Assembly (NCBI RefSeq): GCF_000266905.1
Contig: NC_018027.1
Location: 3,224,001-3,288,000 of the forward strand
Reading direction: 5' to 3'
From: Mycolicibacterium chubuense NBB4
GTDB taxonomy: Bacteria; Actinomycetota; Actinomycetes; Mycobacteriales; Mycobacteriaceae
DNA length: 64,000 nt
Shown piece by piece: positions 28,947 through 37,790 of this stretch. Made by a program: the position numbers and the translations under genes. Every line of letters starts with the position of its first letter. Positions within the stretch are counted from its first letter, which is position 1. Below the pieces are notes generated by a model that searched no databases, had not been told where the DNA came from, and was given only the letters and a program-made list of their open reading frames with translations.

Positions 28947-29554
28947 CAGCCAACGCTTTGTCACGCCCCGCCGGTGTCGCCGTCGCCTACCACTCCGGCT
29001 TCGGGCATACCGCAACCCTCGCGAATGCCGTTGCGGCGGGCGCAGAAGCCACCGGTGCCGCGGTCAGCATGATCGCCGTGACCGGGATGTCCGATGCCGA
29101 TTGGCACGTTCTCGACGACGCCGACGCCATCGTGTTCGGCAGCGCGACGTACATGGGCAACGTCTCGGCGGGATTCCAGGCGTTCGCCGAGAAGACCGGC
29201 AGGCGCTGCATGAACGGCACGTGGCGCGACAAGGTCGCCGCCGGCTTCACCAACTCCGGTGCCAAGAACGGCGACAAGATGCACACCTTGATGTCGCTGG
29301 CCGTGTTCGCCGCCCAGCACCACATGCACTGGGTGAATCTCGGATTGGGAGCGGGCTGGAACAGTTCGGCCGGCAGCGAGTACGACATGAACCGCCTCGG
29401 CTTCTGGTTGGGCGCCGGCGCGGCCACCGACGTCGACGTCGAGGCCGAGCAGGTCCACCGCGCCGACCTCGCGACCTGCCGGCACCTCGGCCAACGGGTG
29501 GCCGAGGTGACTCGTCAGCTGGTCGCCGGACGCGCGGTCACTGCCGCGGCGTGA
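28943..29554 (+). CDS. Flavodoxin/WrbA-like FMN protein
   Basis: 203 residues from ATG 28943. The FMN phosphate loop is AYHSGFGHTATLANAVAAG, and the flavin side is completed by FGSATYMGNVSAGFQAFAEKTG and AGFTNSGAKNGDK. This is the NAD(P)H:quinone oxidoreductase (WrbA) group, which makes two-electron reductions of quinones. It is the last gene of the ArsR operon. Three bp separate its stop from the convergent R2lox stop. Confidence 0.85.
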   Translation: MTANALSRPAGVAVAYHSGFGHTATLANAVAAGAEATGAAVSMIAVTGMSDADWHVLDDADAIVFGSATYMGNVSAGFQAFAEKTGRRCMNGTWRDKVAAGFTNSGAKNGDKMHTLMSLAVFAAQHHMHWVNLGLGAGWNSSAGSEYDMNRLGFWLGAGAATDVDVEAEQVHRADLATCRHLGQRVAEVTRQLVAGRAVTAAA

Positions 29555-29557
29555 GCG

Positions 29558-30496
29558 TCACGCCAAGGAGGCCAATGCTTTTCGATCCTCGTCGGCGAAC
29601 GTGTCCTCCAGATGCAGAGGCGAGTAATCGACGTCGATCTCACCGAGTGGTCGCCCACGCGCACTGCTGATCGTCCCGAACCGGCGCATGCCCTTGTCCG
29701 CGGCGTACTGCTGGAACTCGTCCATCTCGAGTCCGAACGGGATCTCGTCGTAGAGGGCGAACGCGTCTTCGGTGTTCTTGAGCGCCAGCGGTATCAGCTC
29801 GTTCATCCGATTCTCGAACACCGCCCAGTTCCCCTCGTCGGCCGCGACGTGGCGCCGACAGGTGAACGTGCCCCAGGCCATGTGCCGCCGCTCGTCGTCA
29901 CCGATCCGGCGCACCAGCTCCTGCATACCCGGAAGGATGCCGCGGTCGACGCAAATACGGTGCCACGCGTAGTAACCCGTCAACGCCATCATGCCCTCGA
30001 TGACGTGGTTGTAGGTCACCGATGCGCGCACCTGCGCCGCCGGCGACGGATCCGAGGACAACGCATCGAGGGAGGCGGGCAGCTCCTCGTAGAACATCTT
30101 CGTGTAGGAGGGCATTTCGTCGAGGTAGCCCTGCAGATCGTCGGTGATCCCGACGGCGTCGAGCCACATCCGGAAGACCTGGGTGTGCTTGGCCTCTTCG
30201 AAGGCGAACTGCGTCAGGTACATCTCGTCACCGAGCCGGCCCTCGGCGCGCATCGCGGCCATGAACGGCTGGATGTCCTGCGTCACCGCCTCTTCACCGG
30301 CGATGAACTCGGCGCACAACCGGGTGGCCCAGTCGCGCTCGAGGTCGGACAGGGACTCCCAGTCGGCGCGGTCGCGCGAGAAGTCGATGTCGGCCGGGTT
30401 CCAGAACTTCGCGTTGCCCCCGGCGAAGAGCCTCAGCGGCAGGCTGTCCCAATTGAGGCCGCCCGCGGCCAGCGAGTCCGATCGTGTCCTGTTCAT
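29558..30496 (-). CDS. R2-like ligand-binding oxidase (R2lox, Rv0233-like)
   Basis: 312 residues. It resembles ribonucleotide reductase small subunits but belongs to the Mn/Fe R2lox group. All six metal ligands are at the positions known from Rv0233: E68, E101, H104, E167, E202 and H205. The crosslinking pair V71 and Y162, which forms a tyrosine-valine ether bond in R2lox, is also present. The radical tyrosine environment of true R2 proteins is absent. The physiological substrate is unknown; the cavity binds a fatty acid in characterised members. ATG 30496 overlaps the TetR stop by 4 bp. Confidence 0.95.
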   Translation of the reverse strand: MNRTRSDSLAAGGLNWDSLPLRLFAGGNAKFWNPADIDFSRDRADWESLSDLERDWATRLCAEFIAGEEAVTQDIQPFMAAMRAEGRLGDEMYLTQFAFEEAKHTQVFRMWLDAVGITDDLQGYLDEMPSYTKMFYEELPASLDALSSDPSPAAQVRASVTYNHVIEGMMALTGYYAWHRICVDRGILPGMQELVRRIGDDERRHMAWGTFTCRRHVAADEGNWAVFENRMNELIPLALKNTEDAFALYDEIPFGLEMDEFQQYAADKGMRRFGTISSARGRPLGEIDVDYSPLHLEDTFADEDRKALASLA

Positions 30497-31194
30497 GTGA
30501 GTGCTTCTCCTCCGGTGGTTGCGGTTGTGAGGGTCTGGGGAGCGGCGCCCGGGAACGCCCCGAAAGCCGATGCCAGCACGGCGACATACCGCCGCACCAC
30601 GAGCGCCGGCTGGTCCGCGGACAGCTCGTCGAGGCCGAGAACCGGGTCCATACCGCGCACGTACGGCGCCAGCGCCAGATGCGGCAGAAGCATCAACAGC
30701 AGCGACAGCAGCACGTCGGTGTCGGCGTCCCGGCGCAGATCGCCACGCTCGCGTGCGTCCCGAACCAGTGGCCGCAGCACCTCCAGATAGTGCCGGTGCA
30801 CCACCGCCCGCACGCTGACTCGCGCATCGGTGTCGACTTCGAAGCTGGCCGCCGCGTGCAGCGCCCGGTCCCGGGGATGCTCGGCGAAGTACGCCACCCA
30901 CACGTCGAGGAGGTCGGTGAGGAACTCGAAGAAGGGCCGGGCCGGGTCGAGCACGCGGATCTGGTCCTCCATGTAGGAGCGCACCCGCTGGCTGCCCACG
31001 TCGGTGATGTGGGCGTAGAGATCGCGCTTGTCCGCGAAGTACTGGAAGAGGCTGCCCTTGGCCACCCCTGCGCGGCGCGCGATGACGTTCAGACTGCCGC
31101 CGGAGAATCCGTGCGCGGCGAACTCCGCTTCCGCCGCCGCCACCACCGCTGCGCGGCGATCTCCCCCGAGCCGAGACCATGTGACCGTGGGCAT
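30493..31194 (-). CDS. TetR-family regulator coupled to R2lox
   Basis: 233 residues. The N-terminal TetR DNA-binding domain has [32 protein letters not shown]. The C-terminal ligand domain contains a helical pocket and an unusual run [16 protein letters not shown]. It overlaps R2lox by ATGA, as the Rv0232-Rv0233 pair does in M. tuberculosis. A near-consensus promoter with a palindromic operator lies just upstream, so it is probably autoregulated. The ligand is likely a lipid or acyl compound by analogy; not shown. Confidence 0.9.
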   Translation of the reverse strand: MPTVTWSRLGGDRRAAVVAAAEAEFAAHGFSGGSLNVIARRAGVAKGSLFQYFADKRDLYAHITDVGSQRVRSYMEDQIRVLDPARPFFEFLTDLLDVWVAYFAEHPRDRALHAAASFEVDTDARVSVRAVVHRHYLEVLRPLVRDARERGDLRRDADTDVLLSLLLMLLPHLALAPYVRGMDPVLGLDELSADQPALVVRRYVAVLASAFGAFPGAAPQTLTTATTGGEALT

Positions 31195-31213
31195 CGCGCC
31201 TCCAAAGGCTTGA

Positions 31214-31255
31214 TATGACCACTGGTCATAATACTGTGACGTGGGGCACAGTCAA
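31214..31255 (-). promoter_or_regulatory. Sigma-A type promoter and TetR operator for the tetR-R2lox operon
   Basis: On the minus strand TTGACT (31255-31250) and TATTAT (31233-31228) are separated by 16 bp, a near-consensus housekeeping promoter. The palindrome TATGACC-ACT-GGTCATA at 31214-31230 covers the end of the -10 and the expected start point. The leader to ATG 31194 would be about 25-30 nt. This is the arrangement expected for TetR autorepression. Confidence 0.8.
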
Positions 31256-31267
31256 GGGGGGCGCGGC

Positions 31268-32665
31268 CTACTCGAGGGGCTGGAGGTCCTGCAACAGGGT
31301 GGGGACGAGCTCACTGACCGTCGGATGGATGTGCATGGTGCGGGAGATCGCCGTGTAGGGCAGCCGGGCGCTCATGATGTCGAGGATCGAGTGGACCACC
31401 TCGTCGCCGCCCACCCCGAGGATTGCGGCGCCGAGTATCTGCTCGGTCTCGGCGTCCACGACGACCTTCATGAAGCCCTGGGTCTCGCCCTTCTCGACAG
31501 CACGGCCGACCCGGGTCATGGGCCGCTTGCCCACCAAGGCTTTTCGGCCCGATTTGCGGACCTCGGCGACGGACATGCCGGCGCGGCCCAGTGGCGGGTC
31601 GATGTAGAGCGCGTACGTCGTCACCCGGTCGCTGACCCGGCGCGGATCGTCGTCGAGGAGATTGGCCGCGACGATCTCGAAGTCGTTGTACGAGGTGTGC
31701 GTGAATGCCCCGCGCCCGTTGCAGTCGCCCATCGCCCAGATGTGCTCGACGTTGGTGCGGAGCTGGTCGTCGACCGTGATGTAGCCACGCTTGTCGGTCG
31801 CGACCCCGGCGGCGTCGAGGGCGAGATCGTCGGTGTTGGGCTGGCGGCCCACCGCCATGAGCAGGTGGCTGCCGCTGATCGGTTCCGCACCGTCCCGGGG
31901 TATCACCGCAAAGCTGTTGTCCTGCTTGACGAATCGAATCGCATCGGCGCCGACCACGACGTTGATGCCCTCCGCCTCGAGGATCTCCTTGATCGCCGCG
32001 GAGACGTCCTCGTCCTCCCGGGAGGTCAGCCGGGACCCCTTCTCGATCACCGTCACCCGTGTCCCGAAGCGCCGGTACATCTGCGCGAACTCCAGGGCGA
32101 TGTAGCTGCCGCCGATGATCACCAGATGCTCGGGGACGACGTCGAGGTCGAGGATGCCGACGTTGGTCAGGTACTCGACATCGGCCAGGCCGGGCATGTC
32201 GGGCGCCACGGCGCGGCCGCCGACGTTGAGGAAGATGCGGTCGGCCTCGAGCAGTTGGTCGCCGACCCGGATGGTGTGCGGGTCCTCGAAGCGGGCGTGG
32301 CCGCGGATCAGCGTGCAGCCCGGCATCCCCTCGAGCCACGATTCGACGCCCTCGCGGTCTCCGGTGCTGATGCGGTCCTTACGGGCTTTGACCGCAGCCA
32401 TGTCGACGGTGACGGGACCCGAGCCGATCCCGAAGTCGGTGCCGCGCCGCGCCAGGTGCGCCGCGTGCGCGCTGGCGACCAGCGTCTTGGTCGGGATGCA
32501 GCCGGAGTTCACGCAGGTCCCGCCCACGAGCTTGCGCTCGATGACCGCGACGGTCTGCCCGGCGGCGGTGAGCCGGCCGGCGAGCGGCGGACCGGCCTGG
32601 CCGGCGCCGACGATGATGGCGTCGAATCGCCGCGGACGTGAGGAGCGATCAGGCTGCTGCGTCAT
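31268..32665 (-). CDS. MerA-like class I pyridine nucleotide-disulfide oxidoreductase
   Basis: 465 residues. FAD motif DAIIVGAGQAGPPLAGRL, redox-active disulfide GGTCVNSGCIPTK, NAD motif VIIGGSYIALEFAQMY, and the dimer-interface HPTVSELVPTLL with the catalytic His-Glu pair are all present. It lacks the C-terminal Cys-Cys and the N-terminal metal domain of true mercuric reductase, so a different acceptor is likely. It starts 3 bp after the DUF4126 gene and ends 73 bp before the TetR gene. It could supply reducing power to R2lox, but nothing in the sequence proves that. Confidence 0.85.
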   Translation of the reverse strand: MTQQPDRSSRPRRFDAIIVGAGQAGPPLAGRLTAAGQTVAVIERKLVGGTCVNSGCIPTKTLVASAHAAHLARRGTDFGIGSGPVTVDMAAVKARKDRISTGDREGVESWLEGMPGCTLIRGHARFEDPHTIRVGDQLLEADRIFLNVGGRAVAPDMPGLADVEYLTNVGILDLDVVPEHLVIIGGSYIALEFAQMYRRFGTRVTVIEKGSRLTSREDEDVSAAIKEILEAEGINVVVGADAIRFVKQDNSFAVIPRDGAEPISGSHLLMAVGRQPNTDDLALDAAGVATDKRGYITVDDQLRTNVEHIWAMGDCNGRGAFTHTSYNDFEIVAANLLDDDPRRVSDRVTTYALYIDPPLGRAGMSVAEVRKSGRKALVGKRPMTRVGRAVEKGETQGFMKVVVDAETEQILGAAILGVGGDEVVHSILDIMSARLPYTAISRTMHIHPTVSELVPTLLQDLQPLE

Positions 32666-32668
32666 GCG

Positions 32669-33151
32669 CTACACCAGGCTGACCAGGAAGGCGATGAGGA
32701 AGCCCCCGCCGACGGCGACGACGTCCTCGCCGAACGCGCCGGGGCGGTCGTTTCCGTTGCTGGCGGCGTAGGCGCGACTGCGGACCTCAGCTCCGGCGAG
32801 GGTGCCGAGCACCGCGCCGATCATGCCGGCGCCGGCCGCGCTGAACGTGTGGAAGAACGCGCTGCCGATCACCGCACCGGCGAACGCTCCGGTGACGAGG
32901 CGCGCGATGAACTGCGGTGCGACCTTGCGGCTCGGCGTCTTCGGCAGCTGGTCGGTGATCAACTCGACCACGAGCAGGATCGACAGCACTATCACGGTGA
33001 TCGGATGGGCCACCCACTGCGACCATTTGCCGTCGAGGTCGATCCAGCCCAGGAATGCACCCCACGCGACCACGGCGGGAGCGGTCAAGGCTCGCAAGCC
33101 GGCGATCACGCCGATTGCCAACGCCAGCAGCAGAACGAGAGCGTGCGTCAT
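32669..33151 (-). CDS. DUF4126 family membrane protein (Rv2120c-like)
   Basis: 160 residues with about five hydrophobic stretches, near 4-20, 25-36, 48-66, 88-118 and 142-159. The motif LRALTAPAVVAWGAFLGW followed by LPKTPSRKV is typical of DUF4126. Same length and same position upstream of hisG as the M. tuberculosis integral membrane protein. Function unknown. Cotranscribed with the flavoprotein gene, whose start lies 3 bp downstream. Confidence 0.82.
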   Translation of the reverse strand: MTHALVLLLALAIGVIAGLRALTAPAVVAWGAFLGWIDLDGKWSQWVAHPITVIVLSILLVVELITDQLPKTPSRKVAPQFIARLVTGAFAGAVIGSAFFHTFSAAGAGMIGAVLGTLAGAEVRSRAYAASNGNDRPGAFGEDVVAVGGGFLIAFLVSLV

Positions 33152-33203
33152 CAGACCTCCGCGCGGTGGATGGACTTCGGCGACGCTAACACGCTATTTG
33201 GCG

Positions 33204-33425
33204 TCACCCATGCAGTATTACATCGGACACACGAGCATCGAGAAGTTCAGAACGGAGCTGAGCCGCAGCGGAATCGGCGCCCTCGACTTCACCACTCCCG
33301 GCCCCCAGCGCAACGCAATCTGGATTGAATTCTGCGCGAAGGGATTTATCCAGCGGAATGAATTTCGGTCGCAGCGCCTCTGTGACGGTGGCTCCGCGCG
33401 CGCGGCCGGTGAAGACCCGCGTCAA
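33204..33425 (-). CDS. Doubtful small hypothetical protein
   Basis: 73 codons from TTG 33425, overlapping the upstream frame's stop by 4 bp. The content (LRPKFIPLDKSLRAEFNPDC) is not low-complexity, but no family is recognised and no Shine-Dalgarno is evident. Listed only because the two frames are coupled in the way real genes in this genome are. Confidence 0.2.
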   Translation of the reverse strand: MTRVFTGRARGATVTEALRPKFIPLDKSLRAEFNPDCVALGAGSGEVEGADSAAAQLRSELLDARVSDVILHG

Positions 33426-33697
33426 GTGCCTACCTCCGTCGCCTGATCATCATGCTGCGCCGGCGGTGCTGCCGCAGACACCGAGAGCTCGACGCGTCTC
33501 GGTTCATCGACAACGCCCAGCGGCACCAGCGGGACGGATTTGATCAAGACTTCCTGCTCGGGTAAACGCCAATACACTCTGACCAATGTCGCCTGCTTCC
33601 CGAAATCCTTGGCACATAAGGCTTTCCAAGCCGTGGATGATCCGGATCGCCGCGATGCGCTATGGCAATGGCGTATCCGCGCAGGGCCGATCGGCAT
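33422..33697 (-). CDS. Doubtful small hypothetical protein
   Basis: 91 codons. The C-terminal 50 residues (TLVRVYWRLPEQEVLIKSV then PLGVVDEPRRVELSV) read like protein, but the N-terminal part does not and uses rare codons (TTA, AGA, TGT). No domain is recognised. The stop overlaps the start of the next frame (TTGA), which is the only other support. It may be a decaying gene. Confidence 0.2.
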   Translation of the reverse strand: MPIGPARIRHCHSASRRSGSSTAWKALCAKDFGKQATLVRVYWRLPEQEVLIKSVPLVPLGVVDEPRRVELSVSAAAPPAQHDDQATEVGT

Positions 33698-34042
33698 GCT
33701 CGCGAATCCGCAACCTCGGTGATCCCGGTGTCGGCCAACTCCTGATGTCGGGTGGCGAAGCTACGCAGATGCAGATGACAGATCGGGCAGCCGGCGAAAC
33801 GCCGAAACTATCGATGGGAAGTGCCGGCCGTGGCCGGAGGTGACAGATTTGCCGGTGATGGTGGTGTACTGACGGGTGGGAACCATGACACCAACCTCGA
33901 GCTTCGTCGACATCCCCGGTGTTATGGCGGCCTGCGACGCCGTCGAAGCACCGCATGGTCACCTCGCTGACAGTGTTCGACAACAGCTGCCATCGGCAGA
34001 CAGTCTGGTCTGTTGAACCATCACCGACCAAGGAGAGCATCG

Positions 34043-34321
34043 ATGCGAATAGATCTCCTCCGGCATCCAGGCTGTGCCCACGCCGAACAAGTACGCCGCT
34101 TGGTCGACGAATGCCTGTCCGCCGCGGGCTGCGACGCCCTCGTCGTCGACACCGTCGGCGATTATCCGTCGCCGACAGTGTTGGTCGACGGGAAGGACGT
34201 GGTGACCGGCGGAGAGGCGCAGCGCGGTCGAGCCTGCCGTCTCGACCTTCCCACCCGGGAACGTCTGCTCGAGGTCCTCATCCCGACTAACTCCCGTCGA
34301 GGGCCGGTCGAGAAGTCCTGA
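34043..34321 (+). CDS. Small thioredoxin-like protein (type found beside alkylmercury lyases)
   Basis: 92 residues from ATG 34043, with a good AAGGAGAG about 6 bp upstream. It starts MRIDLLRHPGCAHAEQVRRLV, a thioredoxin-fold opening with one Cys rather than a CXXC pair. It continues PSPTVLVDGKDVVTGG and ACRLDLPTRERLLEVL, a pattern I associate with small proteins encoded next to MerB-like alkylmercury lyases. No merB is present here. Single-copy plus-strand gene between an apparently decayed region and convergent hisG. Confidence 0.65.
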   Translation: MRIDLLRHPGCAHAEQVRRLVDECLSAAGCDALVVDTVGDYPSPTVLVDGKDVVTGGEAQRGRACRLDLPTRERLLEVLIPTNSRRGPVEKS

Positions 34322-34356
34322 CGCGGCACTGTCGCCGATCGAGCCGGGGCTGGAAT

Positions 34357-35214
34357 CTAAAAGCGGCAGAACCTGATGTCCGACGCAAGGATCGCCTTGG
34401 CGCCGATGGCGGCCAACTCGTCCATGATGGCGTTGACGTCCCGGCGCGGCACCAGCGCGCGCACGGCGACCCACGCCGGGTCCGCCAGCGGGGCGATGGT
34501 CGGCGACTCGAGACCCGGAGTGACCTCGGTGGCGCGGTCGAGAACCGAACGGGGACAGTCGTAGTCGAGCATCAGGTACTGCTGGCCGAAGACCACCCCC
34601 TGCACGCGGGCCGCCAACTGGCCGCGGGCTGTGTCCTTCTCGGTGTCTGCGCCGTCGCCGTCGCGTTCGATCAGCACAGCCTCGGAGTCGCAGAGCGGAT
34701 CGCCGAAGGCCACCAGGTTGTGCAGGCCCAGTGTGCGTCCGGAGCCCACCACATCGGCGATCGCGTCGGCGACACCGAGTTGCACCGAGATCTCCACCGC
34801 GCCGTCGAGCCGGATCACCATCGCGTCGATTCCCCTCGACGCCAGATCTTTTCGCACCAGGTTCGGGAACGAGGTGGCGATCCGCTTGCCCGCCAGATCC
34901 TCCACGCGCCAGTCCCGGCCGGCCGGTGCCGCATACCGGAACGTCGACGAACCGAAGCCCAGCGCGAGCCGTTCGCGCACCGGCGCATCGGATTCCCGCG
35001 CGAGATCGCGTCCGGTGATGCCGAAGTCGAGCTGGCCCGAACCGACGTAGATCGCAATGTCCTTGGGCCGCAGGAAGAAGAATTCGACCTGGTTGACCGG
35101 GTCGACGACCGTGAGGTCCTTGGTGTCCGTCCGGCGGCGATATCCGGCCTCGGACAGGATCGCGGCGGCCGGCTCGCTGAGGGTGCCCTTGTTGGGCACG
35201 GCGACACGCAGCAT
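34357..35214 (-). CDS. hisG: ATP phosphoribosyltransferase HisG (long form)
   Basis: 285 residues. First step of histidine synthesis: ATP plus PRPP to phosphoribosyl-ATP. The long form carries its own C-terminal ACT-like regulatory domain (about 210-285) that binds histidine, so no HisZ is needed. Landmarks: [31 protein letters not shown], and [17 protein letters not shown] 35214 lies 2 bp after the hisE stop, so the two are coupled. Confidence 0.96.
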   Translation of the reverse strand: MLRVAVPNKGTLSEPAAAILSEAGYRRRTDTKDLTVVDPVNQVEFFFLRPKDIAIYVGSGQLDFGITGRDLARESDAPVRERLALGFGSSTFRYAAPAGRDWRVEDLAGKRIATSFPNLVRKDLASRGIDAMVIRLDGAVEISVQLGVADAIADVVGSGRTLGLHNLVAFGDPLCDSEAVLIERDGDGADTEKDTARGQLAARVQGVVFGQQYLMLDYDCPRSVLDRATEVTPGLESPTIAPLADPAWVAVRALVPRRDVNAIMDELAAIGAKAILASDIRFCRF

Positions 35215-35216
35215 CG

Positions 35217-35498
35217 TCACAGCTTCCCGTACACGTCGTCGAGGGTCAGCCCGCGCGAGAGCATCAGCACCTGGGTCCAGTAGAGCAGCTGGCTGATCTC
35301 CTCGGCCAGCGACTCGTCGCTCTCGTGCTCGGCGGCCAGCCACACCTCACCGGCCTCTTCGAGGATCTTCTTGCCGATGCCGTGCACCCCCGCGTCGAGG
35401 GCCGCAACGGTGCCGCTGCCTGCGGGGCGGGTGCGCGCCCGCTCGCTCAGCTCGGCGAACAGGGCATCGAAGGTCTTCACGTTCAGCGATTGTGTCAC
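35217..35498 (-). CDS. hisE: Phosphoribosyl-ATP pyrophosphatase HisE
   Basis: 93 residues from GTG 35498, the length of the M. tuberculosis protein; a GTG 15 bp further upstream is less likely. All-alpha MazG-like fold with the metal-binding [14 protein letters not shown] and [14 protein letters not shown]. Hydrolyses phosphoribosyl-ATP to phosphoribosyl-AMP, the second step of histidine synthesis. Other his genes lie elsewhere. Only 27 bp separate it from the upstream sugar-transporter stop. Confidence 0.95.
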   Translation of the reverse strand: MTQSLNVKTFDALFAELSERARTRPAGSGTVAALDAGVHGIGKKILEEAGEVWLAAEHESDESLAEEISQLLYWTQVLMLSRGLTLDDVYGKL

Positions 35499-35525
35499 GT
35501 GGCGGCGCGACACCCTGGCGCAGCC

Positions 35526-36998
35526 CTAGGTGGCGGCCGTCTTGTCCTCGTGCAGGATCTCCGCGTGCATGTCCTCGAGCGACACGCCCTTGGTCTCCAT
35601 GACCCAACGCCAGACGAACAGGCCGGACAGCACCGCGCACAGGCCGTAGAAACCGTAGGCCAGGCCGAGGTGCTCGCGCAGCCCCGGGAACGTGACGGTG
35701 ATCAACCAGTTGGCGGCCCACTGGCCGGCGGCCGCGAGGCCGAGCGCCGCGGCTCGGATCCGGTTCGGGAACATCTCGCCGAGCAGCACCCACACCACCG
35801 GGCCCCACGACATGCCGAAGGCGACGACGAACAGGTTGGCCGCGATGAGCGCGATGATGCCGGACGCGCCGGCCAGGCTCGGGTTGCCGTCCGGGCCGAC
35901 CGTGGCGTTGCCGAAGATGACCGCCATCGTGATCAGCGTGACCGCCATGCCCGTCGAGCCGATCAGCAGCAGCGGCTTGCGGCCGATCTTGTCGATCAGC
36001 GCGATGGCGATCAGCGTGGTCAGCACGTTGATGATCGACGTGATCACGGTGTAGACCGCGGATTGGTCGGCGCTGAATCCGACCGCCTGCCACAGCACGT
36101 TGGAGTAGTAGAAGATCACGTTGATGCCGACGAACTGCTGGAAGATCGACAGCCCGAGGCCCACCCAGACGATGCCGTAGAGCCCGCCGGTCGGTTTGCG
36201 CATGTCGCGCCAGGAGGGCTTGTCCTCGCGCTCCAGGGTCTCCTGGATGCGGGTGATGGTGATCTCCAGGTTCTTCTGCCCGAGCAGCCTGGTCAGGACG
36301 CGCCGGGCTTCCGGGATCTTATGCGTGGCAACGAGATACCGCGGGGACTCCGGAATGGTGAAGGCGAGGGCGCCATAGACGATCGCGGGCACCGCCATCG
36401 CCAGGAACATCCACCGCCACGCGTCGAGCCCCAGCCACAGCGGCTGGTTCGGGCCGCCGGCCAGCCACTGCAGCAGATAGTTGATGGCGAACGAGGCGAA
36501 GATGCCGGACACGATGGCCAGCTGCTGCAGCGAGCCGAGCCGGCCGCGAATGCCCGGTGGCGAGGTCTCGGCGATGTAGGCGGGCGCGATCACCGACGCC
36601 ACGCCGACACCGATGCCGCCGATGATCCGGAACAGCACCACTGCCCACACCTCGTGGGCGAAGCCGGTGCCGAACGCGCTGATGAGGAACAGCACGGCGG
36701 CGATCTTCATCACCGCGATGCGGCCGATCCTGTCGGCGATGCGCCCGGCGGTCATGGCGCCGGCGGCCGCACCGAGCAGTGCCGAAGCCACGGCGAAGCC
36801 GAGCTCGGCATTGCCGATGCCGAAGTCCTCCTGGATCGAGTCCACTGCGCCGTTGATCACCGCGCTGTCGTAGCCGAACAGCAGACCGCCGAGGGCGGCC
36901 ACGGAAGCGATGCGGATTGCAGTCTTGCCTGACGAGAAATCCTGGCCCTCGTCGAAGATCTCAGGAGTCTCTCCGACAGGTCCGCCTTGACCGGCCAT
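35526..36998 (-). CDS. glcP: MFS sugar:proton symporter, probable glucose permease GlcP
   Basis: 490 residues with twelve membrane helices and the sugar-porter signatures: LLFGYDSAVINGAV in helix 1, GRIADRIGRI, PESPRYLV after helix 6, FQQFVGINVIFYYS in helix 7, DKIGRKPLLL, and a PETKG-like VMETKGVSLEDM end. The family imports glucose or related hexoses. The glcP name is by resemblance to the M. smegmatis and Streptomyces permease; another hexose or polyol is possible. ATG 36998 is preferred over GTG 37001 because AAAGGG lies about 8 bp upstream. Confidence 0.75.
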   Translation of the reverse strand: MAGQGGPVGETPEIFDEGQDFSSGKTAIRIASVAALGGLLFGYDSAVINGAVDSIQEDFGIGNAELGFAVASALLGAAAGAMTAGRIADRIGRIAVMKIAAVLFLISAFGTGFAHEVWAVVLFRIIGGIGVGVASVIAPAYIAETSPPGIRGRLGSLQQLAIVSGIFASFAINYLLQWLAGGPNQPLWLGLDAWRWMFLAMAVPAIVYGALAFTIPESPRYLVATHKIPEARRVLTRLLGQKNLEITITRIQETLEREDKPSWRDMRKPTGGLYGIVWVGLGLSIFQQFVGINVIFYYSNVLWQAVGFSADQSAVYTVITSIINVLTTLIAIALIDKIGRKPLLLIGSTGMAVTLITMAVIFGNATVGPDGNPSLAGASGIIALIAANLFVVAFGMSWGPVVWVLLGEMFPNRIRAAALGLAAAGQWAANWLITVTFPGLREHLGLAYGFYGLCAVLSGLFVWRWVMETKGVSLEDMHAEILHEDKTAAT

Positions 36999-37106
36999 CA
37001 CCCGACCCTTTCACCGATGCGTGATACACGTCACATTCAATCACCCGTGTGCTGTCCCGGTGGGTGTTCCCACAAGTGCGCATCGCTAACGCGTGCGGGG
37101 ACGGCC

Positions 37107-37790
37107 TCAGGCGGTGCGATCCCGCACGCCGCGGTCGAGGTCGACGTAGATCCGCCGCAGATCGGTCACTCGCAAGCCGGCCAGCGAGCCGACCTGATGG
37201 CGACGGGGGCCGGTGGGTACCGGCACGTCGTTGGGGACGACCAGCACCGCACAGCCGGCGCTCTCGGCCGCGGCGGTGCCGGTGACCGAGTCCTCCACCG
37301 CGAGACAGTGAGCGGCCGGCAGGCCCAGAAGGTCGGCTGCCCGCAGGTACGGGTCGGGGGCCGGTTTGCCGCGCGGCACCTCGTCACCGCACACGGTCGC
37401 CGAGAAGTACTGCCGCCCAATGCTGTTGAGCGCCCGCTCGGTGAGTGCGCGCGCCGTGTTGGTCACCAAAGCCATGGGAGTGCCTTCGGCGGCAAGCGCT
37501 TCCAGCATGTCCCGGGCTCCGTCACACCAGGGCAGTCCGCCGTCGAACAGATCGGCGGTGTGGCCGTGCAGCCACCGGATCGACTCGGCCATCGCCTCGG
37601 GATCGAGCTCGAGACCGAGTTCGGCGTAGACGGTGGCCATCGTCTCTTCGGCCGACGCGCCGACCAGGGTCTCGCGTGTCTGGCGGCTCATCGTGCCGCC
37701 CAGTGAGTCGTAGAGCGCGGACAGTGAGACGTCCCACAGCTTTTCGGAGTCGACGAGGGTGCCGTCCATGTCCCACAGCACCGCTCGCAC
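37107..37790 (-). CDS. HAD-superfamily phosphatase (beta-phosphoglucomutase/CbbY-like)
   Basis: 227 residues. The four HAD motifs are clear: WDMDGTLVDSE, VTNTA, RGKPAPDPYL and VEDSVTGTAAAESAG. A helical cap of about 70 residues follows motif I, as in the CbbY subgroup acting on sugar phosphates. The substrate is unknown. It lies between metH and the sugar transporter on the same strand; pairing with the transporter is suggestive only. Confidence 0.85.
   Translation of the reverse strand: MRAVLWDMDGTLVDSEKLWDVSLSALYDSLGGTMSRQTRETLVGASAEETMATVYAELGLELDPEAMAESIRWLHGHTADLFDGGLPWCDGARDMLEALAAEGTPMALVTNTARALTERALNSIGRQYFSATVCGDEVPRGKPAPDPYLRAADLLGLPAAHCLAVEDSVTGTAAAESAGCAVLVVPNDVPVPTGPRRHQVGSLAGLRVTDLRRIYVDLDRGVRDRTA

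Larger units (their letters stand above)
33152..34042. other. About 890 bp without a convincing gene; visibly lower GC
   Basis: Upstream of DUF4126 and before the thioredoxin-like gene there is no ORF with recognisable domains or a good ribosome site. The stretch contains many AT-rich runs (for example around 33320-33370 and 33540-33640) and rare codons such as TTA and AGA in its only minus-strand frames. It looks like decayed or foreign DNA. Two overlapping minus-strand frames at 33204-33697 are listed separately with low confidence. Confidence 0.5.

Noticed and set aside
29558..30496. Ribonucleotide reductase small subunit (class I R2) for this gene
   Set aside because: The Val71-Tyr162 crosslink pair and R2lox ligand set fit R2lox, and no large subunit is nearby.
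31268..32665. True mercuric reductase (MerA)
   Set aside because: The C-terminal Cys-Cys that binds mercury and the N-terminal metal domain are absent.
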